This document shows, piece after piece, positions 23,842-31,784 of a stretch of 64,000 nucleotides of DNA. Each line of letters begins with the position of its first letter. Within the stretch, counting starts at the first letter, position 1. The notes under the pieces were generated by a model. That model did no database searches. It saw nothing but the letters and a program-made list of their open reading frames with translations, and was not told the origin of the DNA. The position numbers were made by a program, and so were the translations under genes. The stretch comes from Pseudomonas sp. BCA17 (GTDB lineage: Bacteria; Pseudomonadota; Gammaproteobacteria; Pseudomonadales; Pseudomonadaceae): positions 310,001-374,000 of the forward strand of contig NZ_SGWI01000006.1 in assembly GCF_004519405.1 (NCBI RefSeq), read 5' to 3'.

Positions 23842-24428
23842 AGGGTTTCCTTTACAGAGGCTTCAAGCCAGGGAGCGAACAGGCGGGTGGCCGCCGGCAT
23901 CAGCAGGTAGACCACCAGCAAAACGATGGTCAAGGTGATTAGAAACGTGGCGACGACGTAGTTGGAGAGCAACGGATGCAGGCGCAGCACCGGCCCCCAG
24001 ATGATCGGCACCAGCAGGGTCAGCGGCAGGATCACGCACAACGTGACGACCGCCTGTTTCCAGCGCGGTGGCTTGGCCGCGGTATCGGCCAGGGGCGAAA
24101 ACCAGAACTCGTTGACCGCGCCGACTTCGGTCCGGTCGCCATCGGCGAGCATCGGTGCAGCCTGGTTGATGAGGTCCTGACGTTCGGGGGAGTCCAGCCA
24201 ATGCTTGAGGTCATCGGCCGAGCGATAGCGCAGCACGCAGGTGAACAGCGCCAATCCGTCCTGCTTGCTGCGCACCACATCCACGCCGAGGTGGCCCGGC
24301 CGCCCACCGGCAATGCGCACGATGCGTCGCAGCCAGGCTTCGTAATCGGCTTCAAGGCCCTTTTTCACGCGGTGTTTGACCACCAGGGTCACGACCTCAT
24401 CCGGCCCGCCTTGCGCTGTTGAGTCCAT
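23838..24428 (-). CDS. Antibiotic-biosynthesis-monooxygenase (ABM) domain membrane protein
   Basis: About 196 residues from the ATG at 24428, which has GGAGG nine bases upstream; the frame extends to 24461. The N-terminal ABM dimeric barrel (VVTLVVKHRVKKGLEADYEAWLRRIV...GHLGVDVVRSK, CVLRYRSADDLKHWLDSPERQDLI) is followed by two C-terminal membrane helices (VVTLCVILPLTLLVPIIWG and FLITLTIVLLVVYLLMPA). First gene of the operon with the amidohydrolase and ycaC. The catalytic role of membrane-anchored ABM proteins is not known to me. Confidence 0.85.
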   Translation of the reverse strand: MDSTAQGGPDEVVTLVVKHRVKKGLEADYEAWLRRIVRIAGGRPGHLGVDVVRSKQDGLALFTCVLRYRSADDLKHWLDSPERQDLINQAAPMLADGDRTEVGAVNEFWFSPLADTAAKPPRWKQAVVTLCVILPLTLLVPIIWGPVLRLHPLLSNYVVATFLITLTIVLLVVYLLMPAATRLFAPWLEASVKETL

Positions 24429-24597
24429 CGTGCTTTTCCTCCGGGTGCTTGAACATGGCAACAGTGTGCAATGCGCCGACCCGCAAAAATTGGATGTATG
24501 TGCTCTGCGCCAGAGATGCGTGCAGCGCTCTACACGGGGCGGGCATTCACCGGTAAGGTAGGTGACAACCTGCGCTCATCGACCACGGATATCGATC

Positions 24598-25029
24598 ATG
24601 GCTCAACCCGCTGCTGCCCCCGGAACGCTGTGCCCACAGCGGGAAAAAAGGGTCAGGCAATTGATCCTCGCCAACCTTTCCGGGCCTCTGGAGGTGACGG
24701 AACTGGCTCGCGCCTGTGACCTGTCGCGCAGCCATTTCTCCCGGGCCTTCAAGCGCACTATAGGTGTAGCGCCCCAGGAATGGATTCGCCAGCAACGCAT
24801 CAAGCAGGCCAAGGTGTTGATCAGCATTACGGCCCTGAGCCTGACGCAGATCAGCCAGGAATGCGGGTTCTGCGACCAGGCGCACTTCTGCCACCTGTTC
24901 AGCCGCAGCGAAGGAATAAACCCAATGACCTGGCGCAGGTTGCAACTGCGCTACCGCGATCATCTGCGAGCTGTTCAACGGGCAATCGTCAACTCTAATG
25001 GGACAGTCATTCAAAATTCAGCTTCTTAA
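24598..25029 (+). CDS. Short AraC-family regulator, DNA-binding domain only
   Basis: About 143 residues from the ATG at 24598. Both helix-turn-helix motifs are complete (EVTELARACDLSRSHFSRAFKRTIGVAPQEWIRQQRIKQAKVLI and SLTQISQECGFCDQAHFCHLFSRSEGINPMTWRR), with no ligand domain. It is divergent from the ABM/amidohydrolase/ycaC operon across 169 bp and is its likely regulator. An upstream start at 24562 is possible. Confidence 0.85.
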   Translation: MAQPAAAPGTLCPQREKRVRQLILANLSGPLEVTELARACDLSRSHFSRAFKRTIGVAPQEWIRQQRIKQAKVLISITALSLTQISQECGFCDQAHFCHLFSRSEGINPMTWRRLQLRYRDHLRAVQRAIVNSNGTVIQNSAS

Positions 25030-25111
25030 TCAACCTGAAGCTAACCAGTAACCTTCTTCTCACACCGAAGCCCTGCATCGTGCAGCCAGCTTCTTTTGAG
25101 GAGAACCCCCC

Positions 25112-25834
25112 ATGCTGACCCTTCGCAAAGCCTCGGAACGCGGCGCCGCCAATCACGGTTGGTTGAAGTCGTTCCACACCTTCTCATTCGCCAATTACTG
25201 GAACCCCCAGGAGCAAGGTTTTTCCGACCTGCTGGTGATCAACGATGACCGCGTCGCCGCCGGTAAAGGCTTCGGCCAGCACCCGCACCGCGACATGGAG
25301 ATTTTCTCCTACGTGCTCGAAGGCGCCCTGGAACACAAGGACACCCTGGGCACCGGTTCGGTGATCCGCCCTGGCGACGTGCAACTGATGAGCGCCGGCA
25401 GCGGCGTGGCCCACAGCGAGTTCAACCATAGCCAGACCCGTGGTGTGCACTTCCTGCAAATCTGGATCGTGCCGGATGTGGTCGGTGCCAAGCCGCGCTA
25501 TCAGCAAGAGCACTTCAGCGAGGCGCAGAAACGTGGGCGCCTGCAGTTGATCATCTCGCCGGATGGCGCCAATGGCTCGCTCAACGTGCGCCAGGATGCA
25601 CGGGTCTATGCCGGCCTGTTCAACGGCGATGAAAGCGCGACTCTGGATCTGGCACCGGACCGCTATGTGTACATCCATGTGGCACGTGGCAGCGTCGAGA
25701 TCAACGGGCAGCGCTTGCAGGAAGGTGACGGCGCACGCATTCGCGATGAGCGCCAGATTCGCCTGAGCCAGGGCAATGAAGCCGAGGTGCTGGTGTTTGA
25801 CCTGCGCCCTCAGGAACTGCCGCAGATGCCATGA
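25112..25834 (+). CDS. Pirin-family bicupin (YhaK/quercetinase-like)
   Basis: 240 residues. The N-terminal pirin cupin has metal ligands in GFGQHPHRDMEIFSYVLEGALEHKD, with GDVQLMSAGSGVAHSEFN; the C-terminal part carries VYAGLFNGDESATLDL and HVARGSVEINGQRL. GAGGAG precedes the ATG. Family members have quercetin 2,3-dioxygenase activity in vitro or respond to redox state. Monocistronic and followed by a strong hairpin. Confidence 0.92.
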   Translation: MLTLRKASERGAANHGWLKSFHTFSFANYWNPQEQGFSDLLVINDDRVAAGKGFGQHPHRDMEIFSYVLEGALEHKDTLGTGSVIRPGDVQLMSAGSGVAHSEFNHSQTRGVHFLQIWIVPDVVGAKPRYQQEHFSEAQKRGRLQLIISPDGANGSLNVRQDARVYAGLFNGDESATLDLAPDRYVYIHVARGSVEINGQRLQEGDGARIRDERQIRLSQGNEAEVLVFDLRPQELPQMP

Positions 25835-25843
25835 CCGGCCCTG

Positions 25844-25869
25844 CGATGGCCCGTTGGAACGGGCCATCG
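25844..25869 (+). terminator. Hairpin after the pirin gene
   Basis: CGATGGCCCG / CGGGCCATCG, perfect 10-bp stem with a six-base loop, 10 bp after the stop. Only TT follows, so termination is probable rather than certain. Confidence 0.6.
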
Positions 25870-25978
25870 TTGGCATCGATAGTCACCATCAGCTCAATGA
25901 AGTTCTCTTAAAAAACCCAACGCGTAACATCAAACCCATACCAGGCAACACCCAAACACACTATCGGAGCACACACTC

Positions 25979-26365
25979 ATGAAACGCCAAACCTTGCTTA
26001 GCCTCGCTTTCTCGGTACTCGCTGCCAATGCTTTCGCTCACCCTGTTGTCGCTGAAGGCGGTGCAGATCGCCTGATGGACAGCCGCGTAGCTGAAAGCGG
26101 TTCTGATCGCCTGCTGGAACGCCGTGTAGCCGAAGGCGGCGCGGATCGCCTGCAACAACGTGGCCTGGCCGAAGGTGGTGCAGATCGTCTGCAACAACGT
26201 GGCCTGGCCGAAGGTGGTGCGGATCGTCTGCAACAACGTGGCCTGGCTGAAGGCGGTGCGGATCGTCTGCAGGAACGTGGCCTGGCTGAAGGTGGCGCGG
26301 ATCGTCTGCAGGAACGTGGCCTGGCAGAAGGTGGTGCCGACCGTCTGCATAGCAACAATGCATAG
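25979..26365 (+). CDS. Secreted protein of eight 13-residue tandem repeats
   Basis: 128 residues: a clear signal peptide (MKRQTLLSLAFSVLAANAFA, cleaved near 20-22) and then almost nothing but eight units of the form GLAEGGADRLQQR. Units 1-3 are divergent (VVAEGGADRLMDS, RVAESGSDRLLER, RVAEGGADRLQQR); units 4-7 are nearly identical at the DNA level. Each unit keeps A-E-x-G-x-D-R-L. The mature protein would be about 104 residues, polar, without cysteines, in the periplasm or outside. GGAG precedes the ATG and a strong terminator follows, so it is an expressed single gene. I recall similar proteins in other Pseudomonas without a proven function. Confidence 0.8.
   Translation: MKRQTLLSLAFSVLAANAFAHPVVAEGGADRLMDSRVAESGSDRLLERRVAEGGADRLQQRGLAEGGADRLQQRGLAEGGADRLQQRGLAEGGADRLQERGLAEGGADRLQERGLAEGGADRLHSNNA
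26045..26356 (+). repeat. 39-bp coding tandem repeat, eight units
   Basis: Period 39 bp, in frame. The most regular units share CGTGGCCTGGCNGAAGGNGG. High DNA identity among units 4-7 suggests recent expansion, so unit number may vary between strains. Confidence 0.85.
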
Positions 26366-26389
26366 CCCCGCACTGTTGGCGGGAACCCC

Positions 26390-26418
26390 AAACCGGCCTG
26401 ATCAGCCGGTTTTTTTTT
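26390..26418. terminator. Rho-independent terminator
   Basis: AAACCGGC / GCCGGTTT with a TGATCA loop region and a run of nine Ts, after the repeat-protein gene and before the convergent oxidoreductase gene. The A-rich left side may let it serve the other strand too. Confidence 0.8.
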
Positions 26419-26427
26419 CGCCCCCGA

Positions 26428-27426
26428 TTAATGCAGGTTGCGCTCCAGCCACAGCACTGCCTTTCCGATCTGCTGCCGTGCTTCGATGCGTTCATGCACG
26501 TGCTTGACCGTTTCCAACGTGTAATGCCCTTCGATCCCTACCGTCAGCGAGCCCTCCAGCATCGCCGCAAACACCGCGTTCGCCCGTCGTTGCACGGTGG
26601 GACCATCGGCCATATGGTCGGCCAGCCGCGGTCGTGTCAAAAACAATGAACCGGCTTCCCCTAGCTCAATCGGATCAAGATCCGTCAGCGAGCCCGAGAC
26701 ATTGCCGTAGTTGACGATCAACCCGCGCGTTCGGCATGCCCTGAAACTGTCGCGCAAGGTGGTTTTACCCAGCGAATCAAACACCACGTCCACCCCTCGC
26801 CCATCGGTGGCCTCCAGGACACGTTCGGCAAACCCGTCATAGGTAAAGGCGTGGTGGGCCCCCCGCTCCAGGGCAATCGCAGATTTTTCAGCGGTGCTAC
26901 CGGTCGTGAACACGGTCGCGCCGAGTCGACGCGCCATCTGCACCAGCAACTGACCGATGCTGCCTGATGCCGCGTGGATCAGGCAGGTATCACCGGCTTT
27001 CAGCCGCGCCACATCCTCAATCAGGTAATGGGCGGTGCAGCCCTGAAACATCGCTGCAGCCGCCTGATCGAAAGGGATCGCGGTGGGAATCTGCGCGACT
27101 TTTTCGGCAGGCACACAGGCGTACTCGGCATAGGCCCCCCAGGCAATACACCACGCCACGCGGTCGCCCACGTGCAAATGGCTGACGTCGGCCCCCACTT
27201 CCACCACCACACCCGCCCCTTCCATGCCCAGTGTGCATGGCAGGCGCACCGGGTAGGTCACTGACCGGGCGTATTTGCCCTGTCGGGTATGGATATCCAT
27301 GAAGTTGATGCCCGCGCAGGCGACCTGCACCAACACATGCCCCGCCTTGACCTGAGGTTTGGGTACGTCATCGCGCAGTTGGGCCACTTCAGGGCCGCCG
27401 TAGGTGTGCAGGGTGATGGCTTTCAT
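26428..27426 (-). CDS. Quinone oxidoreductase (zinc-independent MDR, QorA type)
   Basis: 332 residues from the ATG at 27426 (MKAITLHTYGGPEV), with GGAG nine bases upstream; the open frame runs further to 27504 without family similarity. GroES-like N-terminal domain (ACAGINFMDIHTRQGKY, GMEGAGVVVEVGADV), Rossmann domain (CLIHAASGSIGQLLVQMARRLGATVFTTGS, FDSLGKTTLRDSFRACRTRGLIVNYGN). No structural-zinc cysteines. NADPH-dependent reduction of quinones or other enones in the cytoplasm. Divergent from the LysR gene at 27528, a likely regulator. Confidence 0.92.
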   Translation of the reverse strand: MKAITLHTYGGPEVAQLRDDVPKPQVKAGHVLVQVACAGINFMDIHTRQGKYARSVTYPVRLPCTLGMEGAGVVVEVGADVSHLHVGDRVAWCIAWGAYAEYACVPAEKVAQIPTAIPFDQAAAAMFQGCTAHYLIEDVARLKAGDTCLIHAASGSIGQLLVQMARRLGATVFTTGSTAEKSAIALERGAHHAFTYDGFAERVLEATDGRGVDVVFDSLGKTTLRDSFRACRTRGLIVNYGNVSGSLTDLDPIELGEAGSLFLTRPRLADHMADGPTVQRRANAVFAAMLEGSLTVGIEGHYTLETVKHVHERIEARQQIGKAVLWLERNLH

Positions 27427-27527
27427 GGGGAACAACTCCATTTGCAGTAGGAAGTGCCCATGGTAAAAGGACGCTATCAGCCTGAAAATTCCCCATCCAT
27501 TCACAACCTCCGCGCGGAAATAACCCG

Positions 27528-28391
27528 ATGTTTGACTGGCAGGATCTGTATTACTTCACCGTATTGGCACGCACCCAGTCGCTGTCGGCCGCCGCGCGGG
27601 AGTTGCAGGTGGAACATGCCACCGTCGGGCGTCGCGTCGATGCGCTTGAAAAAGCCCTGGGCGTCAAGCTGGTAGACCGCTTGCCGCGCAGCCGGCCGCT
27701 GACTGCGCAGGGCTTGGCCTTGGCGAACCTGGCGGCCGGCATGGGCGAAATGGCCACTGACGTCATGCGCCTGTCGCGGGTCGCCTCCATCGAAATGGCC
27801 GGCACGGTACGGGTCAGTTGCCCGCCGTCCATCGCCAACCACTGCATCGCCCCCCACATAGCCCGTTTGCGTGCCCAGTACCCCCAGTTGAATCTGGTGC
27901 TGATGCCGTCTACCCAGGTGGCGGCACTGCACAAGGGCGAGGCCGATATCGCCCTGCGCACCGTGCGTCCCGACGAGAACGCGCTGGTGCGGCGCAAGGT
28001 CGGCGTGGTGCGCTTCGGGCTGTATGGCTCGCCCGAACTCCAACAATTGCCGGCCTCGCAGTGGGGTTTCGTCGCCTATGACAGTAGCCGCGACCACCTG
28101 CCCCAACAGGCGTGGATGCATCAAATGCGCGGCCAGCGCCCAGTGGTGTTTGCCGCCAGTGAGCTGATTACCCAGCAAATGGCAGCCCGCGCCCAGGTCG
28201 GCGCCGTGGTATTGCCGACCCTGGTGGGCGACCACGACCCGTTACTGGTCAGGCTGCCCACTGCCAGCGAAGGCCCGGTGCGCGATATCTGGCTCACGGT
28301 GTACCCGGATATGCGCCGCTCACCGTCGGTGAAAGTGGTGATGGAGTTTCTGGTAGCGTGCATCGAAGACGAGCCGCAATTGCGCCGTTGA
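27528..28391 (+). CDS. LysR-family transcriptional regulator
   Basis: 287 residues. HTH FDWQDLYYFTVLARTQSLSAAARELQVEHATVGRRVDALEKALG, then effector domain (GTVRVSCPPSIANHCIAPHIARLRAQYPQLNLVLMPS). It is divergent from the quinone oxidoreductase across about 100 bp and probably controls it. Confidence 0.9.
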   Translation: MFDWQDLYYFTVLARTQSLSAAARELQVEHATVGRRVDALEKALGVKLVDRLPRSRPLTAQGLALANLAAGMGEMATDVMRLSRVASIEMAGTVRVSCPPSIANHCIAPHIARLRAQYPQLNLVLMPSTQVAALHKGEADIALRTVRPDENALVRRKVGVVRFGLYGSPELQQLPASQWGFVAYDSSRDHLPQQAWMHQMRGQRPVVFAASELITQQMAARAQVGAVVLPTLVGDHDPLLVRLPTASEGPVRDIWLTVYPDMRRSPSVKVVMEFLVACIEDEPQLRR

Positions 28392-28392
28392 A

Positions 28393-29352
28393 TCAGCTCG
28401 TAACGCCGAGGAATTTCTTGCGATACGCCGCCGGCAACATTCCGACCCGTTGCTGGAACAGGCGGCGAAATGAATTGCTGTCTTCATACCCCACCGCGTA
28501 GGTGATGCTTTCCAGGGTCATGCGCGTCGATTCGAGCATCTGCTTGGCCCGCTCCAGGCGCAGGGCCTGCACATAGGCAATCGGTGTATGAGCGGTAGCC
28601 TCCTTGAAGCGCCGCTTGAAATTACGCACGCCAAAACCAAAGCGTCGCGCCACCTCGTCGATCACCAGCGGTTGGGCAAAGTGCTGTTCCAACCAGTGCT
28701 GTACCCGCAGAATCTCACCGTCGCCATGGTTCTTGGGCAGCGACCACATGGCATACACCGATTGTTCGGTGCGCACCGTGTCGATCAGCAGGTATCGGCT
28801 GCACGTATGGGCCAGCTCCGGCGAACCGAAACGGCGGATCAGGTGCAGCACCAGGTCCATGGCCGCACTGGCGCCGCCACAGGTGATGATGCGGTTTTCT
28901 TCGCACAGGATCTGCGCATCATCCAGGCGCACCGTGGCGTAGCGGCGCCGGAACAGCTCGGCGAACGCCCAGTGGGTGGTGGCGCGCACGTCGTGCAACA
29001 GGCCGGTTTCGGCCAGCAGAAAGGCGGCCGTGCACATCGAAGCGAGCACCGCACCACGGGCATGCTGTTCACGTAGCCAGGGGCTGTAGCTGGGAAACGC
29101 CGGCAAAGCGTCTTTCAAGGTAAAGAGAAACCCCGGGATCAATACCAGGTCGGTTTGGGCCACTTGCGCCAGCGAACGGTCCACCTGCAAACGCTGCCCG
29201 CCCCAGGCATCCACAGGCTGGCCGTCGAGCGACGCGACCACGATCTCAAAGGGTGGCGCCTCGGCAAACAGGTTGGCGGCATTGAGCATTTCCAGGACCA
29301 GGGTGGCGCTGGCGGCGGAGCACTGCTCGGCCAGGAGCAAGGTGATGTGCAT
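28393..29352 (-). CDS. GlxA-type regulator: DJ-1/PfpI domain fused to AraC DNA-binding domain
   Basis: 319 residues. The N-terminal glutaminase-amidotransferase-like domain (ITLLLAEQCSAASATLVLEMLNAANLF, VLASMCTAAFLLAETGLLHDVRATTHWAFAELFRRRY) is followed by two AraC HTH motifs (PLVIDEVARRFGFGVRNFKRRFKEATAHTPIAYVQ and MTLESITYAVGYEDSNSFRRLFQQRVGMLPAAYRKKF). This architecture is typical of regulators of amine and quaternary-amine metabolism (GbdR, ArgR, CdhR). It converges on the LysR gene with a 1-bp gap and is divergent from the thioesterase gene. Target unknown. Confidence 0.9.
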   Translation of the reverse strand: MHITLLLAEQCSAASATLVLEMLNAANLFAEAPPFEIVVASLDGQPVDAWGGQRLQVDRSLAQVAQTDLVLIPGFLFTLKDALPAFPSYSPWLREQHARGAVLASMCTAAFLLAETGLLHDVRATTHWAFAELFRRRYATVRLDDAQILCEENRIITCGGASAAMDLVLHLIRRFGSPELAHTCSRYLLIDTVRTEQSVYAMWSLPKNHGDGEILRVQHWLEQHFAQPLVIDEVARRFGFGVRNFKRRFKEATAHTPIAYVQALRLERAKQMLESTRMTLESITYAVGYEDSNSFRRLFQQRVGMLPAAYRKKFLGVTS

Positions 29353-29459
29353 TTAGGAGTCTTCTTGCGCTTTTCGCATGTAAAAAGTCATTTGCGCACC
29401 TACCTTAGCCGATTCGACGCCTTTACAGTGCGCGCTCCGATCAACTGTCTGGCGTTTTT

Positions 29460-30002
29460 ATGAATCTCTGGTTTCGCTTGTTCCGCATGTTGTGCCGCCG
29501 CCCATGGCGCAACCCCGCCCACGGCCTGGACACCACGGTGGTGCGCATGCGGGTGTGGCCGCTGGACCTGGACATCAACCGCCATGTCACCAATGGCCGG
29601 TATTTTTCCCTGGCCGACGTGGCGCGCATGGATTTTGTACTGCGCACCGGCGCCTTTCGCGTGGCCCTGCGCAAAAAAGCCTTGCCGATCGTAGGCGATA
29701 CCTGGGGCAAGTTCCGCCGCGAGTTGAAGCTGTTCGAAGTGTTCGAGGTGCACACCCGCATGCTCGGCTGGGACCACAAGTGGAGCCTGATGGAGCACCG
29801 CTTCGTCAGCAAGGGCCGGGTAATCGGCGTGGTGGTGATGCGCGGGCTGTTCCGCAGCGCCAAGGGCACCCTGCCCCCGGCGGATTTCCTGCGCGAACTG
29901 GGCCTGGACGAGACCTCACCACCGATGCCGCAGTGGCTGAGCGACTGGGCAGCCAGTTGTGACGCCATGAGTGTGCAGTTGCGGGGGGAAGAGCAGGTTT
30001 GA
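29460..30002 (+). CDS. Hot-dog-fold acyl-CoA thioesterase (4HBT-like)
   Basis: 180 residues. The YbgC/FadM-like core is visible: VWPLDLDINRHVTNGRYFSLADVARMDF, GDTWGKFRRELKLFEVFEVHTRMLGWDHKWSLMEHRFV. The Asp/Asn residues of the active-site loop are present. It would hydrolyse acyl-CoA or acyl-ACP. It lies between the GlxA-type regulator and pvdP, convergent with pvdP (17-bp gap). A role with pyoverdine precursors, which carry an acyl chain, is possible but no PvdS box precedes it. Confidence 0.8.
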   Translation: MNLWFRLFRMLCRRPWRNPAHGLDTTVVRMRVWPLDLDINRHVTNGRYFSLADVARMDFVLRTGAFRVALRKKALPIVGDTWGKFRRELKLFEVFEVHTRMLGWDHKWSLMEHRFVSKGRVIGVVVMRGLFRSAKGTLPPADFLRELGLDETSPPMPQWLSDWAASCDAMSVQLRGEEQV

Positions 30003-30019
30003 GTTATCGGCCCACCGAG

Positions 30020-31648
30020 TCACGCCCCCTTTTTGACCTTCAAATGCCGCGCATACCATGGCCGCTGCGGCACGCGCTTGAACAAGCCCTTGAGCAGCTC
30101 TTCATCGGCGCCGAAGGTGATGCGCAGGGCCAGTTTCATGGTTTCCGGGTCCATCTCCATTGAGCGGCCCATCTGCAGGCCCGGCGTGGTGCTGCACCCA
30201 TGGGTATCGGGGCCCAGCCATGGGTCGTCGACTTCGACCCAACGACCCGCTGCAAACCAGGCCACACCGTTGACTTCCAGGCGGCTGACCTCGCCTGGGT
30301 GGAAGCGCTCGTGGGCGCGGAACCAGTCTTCGATGCGGTCGTCGATCCAGCCGTGAAAATGCCAGAACACCGGGTTGACGTGGGAGGAGAACGGGTCGCC
30401 GAGGAAGTCGTTTTCGGGCGCATACCAGCGGGCGGCAAAGTCCGAGGGATCGCGGGCGAATGGCACCGGGGCGCCGTTGGACGGGTCACGCGGCACCGAG
30501 GCCCAGCGCATGTGCAGCCAGTCATGCAGGCCCAGTTCCATTTCCGAGCCCAACTGGCCCAGGGTCAACTTAGCCAGGTAGCGTGGGTCGCGGTATTGGG
30601 ATTCCCACACCTGGAAGTTGCTGTGGTAAGTCTCGGCCGCCTTGATATCGCCGACCCACTGGGTGTAGTCGGCATCGTCCGGGGCCGACCAGGCCGGTGG
30701 CAGCGCGAAGCCGTCGTGGTTGTCGAAGTAACGCACAAAGCCTAGGCGATCACGCTCCAGCGCCGGTTGCGGTTCGGGGAATTGCGGCCAGGATGGCAGG
30801 TCCTGCATGGAGCGTGCAGTGCCGAGCATATGGCGGTGCATGAAGAAGAAGTCGATGCCCGAGCCGTTGCGGTCCTTGCGCTTGCCTCGCGCATCACGCT
30901 CCTGACCACGCGGGCCGGGCTGCCAGCCGATGCCACGCAGGGCGTCACGCTTCTCTTCGGAAAGTTTGTGCCACTGGTCACGGGTGGCGTGCCACAGCTG
31001 GTGAAACAGGCGGTGCTCGGGCGAGATCAGCCAGGCCAGCAGAGTGGGGTTGAGGCCGATGCGCTGGCGGGCTTCGGGGAACAGCTGTTTGTGGGCGACA
31101 AAACGGTTGTCGCGTTCGGTCAACGCCAACGGGCGATTGAGGTCGAGGATCTGCCCGGACAAGGTGCCGCTGCCGGCGTTGCCGAAGTCGGCCCAGACTT
31201 CATCGAGGGTCATCTTGAATTCATAGGCGGGCACGCCCGAGGGTGAGTCACGGTCGATCAGGCGCCAGTAGAGCAAGGCGCCCTCGCCCGTCACTAAATC
31301 ACCCAGCACGCGGTAGCGCGGCTCGCCCTCGGCGCGCAGGTTATCAAGGGTATCGAGGTAACCGCGCAGGCCACGGCCACGGGGAGCGATGTCCAGCAGC
31401 AATGCCAAACCTTGCACAGGCAGGCCCTTGAGGCCGGCGTCCTGCCCTTCCAGGTGCAGGTTCCATACGCCGCGCAACGTGTTCGCCAGGTGCTGGCCCT
31501 GGGTGTCGGCCAGGTCGACCGTGGCTTCGCCGGGGGTGATGGGGAATTCTTCTTCCCGCGTCAACTCACGATGGGCATAAAAGGCCGCCGGCACGGCCGC
31601 GCCGGTCAGCGCCAGGCCTGCGATGAACCCACGTCGAGAGATCGTCAT
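30020..31648 (-). CDS. pvdP: PvdP tyrosinase, pyoverdine chromophore maturation
   Basis: 542 residues. A twin-arginine signal ISRRGFIAGLALTGA exports it folded to the periplasm. PvdP oxidises and cyclises the dihydropyoverdine/ferribactin D-Tyr unit into the fluorescent chromophore with two coppers. Copper-ligand histidines are in HRLFHQLWHATRDQWH, FFFMHRHMLG, ELGLHDWLHMRWASV and NPVFWHFHGWIDDR. Full-length. Divergent from pvdMNO with a PvdS-type box in its own direction at 31684-31707. Confidence 0.95.
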   Translation of the reverse strand: MTISRRGFIAGLALTGAAVPAAFYAHRELTREEEFPITPGEATVDLADTQGQHLANTLRGVWNLHLEGQDAGLKGLPVQGLALLLDIAPRGRGLRGYLDTLDNLRAEGEPRYRVLGDLVTGEGALLYWRLIDRDSPSGVPAYEFKMTLDEVWADFGNAGSGTLSGQILDLNRPLALTERDNRFVAHKQLFPEARQRIGLNPTLLAWLISPEHRLFHQLWHATRDQWHKLSEEKRDALRGIGWQPGPRGQERDARGKRKDRNGSGIDFFFMHRHMLGTARSMQDLPSWPQFPEPQPALERDRLGFVRYFDNHDGFALPPAWSAPDDADYTQWVGDIKAAETYHSNFQVWESQYRDPRYLAKLTLGQLGSEMELGLHDWLHMRWASVPRDPSNGAPVPFARDPSDFAARWYAPENDFLGDPFSSHVNPVFWHFHGWIDDRIEDWFRAHERFHPGEVSRLEVNGVAWFAAGRWVEVDDPWLGPDTHGCSTTPGLQMGRSMEMDPETMKLALRITFGADEELLKGLFKRVPQRPWYARHLKVKKGA

Positions 31649-31683
31649 TGTCTACCTTAGGAAACGGCTTAATCAGAGCTAGA

Positions 31684-31707
31684 ACGTTTGCAGCCCGGGT
31701 AAATTTA
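31684..31707 (-). promoter_or_regulatory. PvdS-type iron-starvation box for pvdP
   Basis: On the minus strand TAAAT (31707-31703), 16 bases, then CGT (31686-31684): the -35 and -10 of the PvdS sigma-factor promoter. It lies 36 bp from the pvdP start. Confidence 0.75.
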
Positions 31708-31726
31708 CCGCCGTGTCGCCGCCACC

Positions 31727-31750
31727 TAAATTTCTCTCGTCATCGCTCGT
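31727..31750 (+). promoter_or_regulatory. PvdS-type iron-starvation box for pvdMNO
   Basis: TAAAT (31727-31731), 16 bases, CGT (31748-31750), ending 34 bp before the pvdM start. Forms a back-to-back pair with the pvdP box. Confidence 0.75.
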
Positions 31751-31784
31751 TCCTCCCTGATAGCAAAGGCCTCAACTGACTGAG

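Noticed and set aside
22351..23910. Long plus-strand open frame (519 codons) opposite the amidohydrolase
   Set aside because: Antisense shadow of a high-GC gene; composition rich in H, R, Q and G with no recognisable domain and no ribosome site.
25979..26365. CRISPR array
   Set aside because: The repeats are contiguous with no unique spacers and lie in a coding frame with a signal peptide.
26038..26391. Antisense or alternate-frame repeat proteins over the 39-bp array
   Set aside because: A 39-bp period keeps all six frames open; only the plus frame at 25979 has a signal peptide, ribosome site and terminator.
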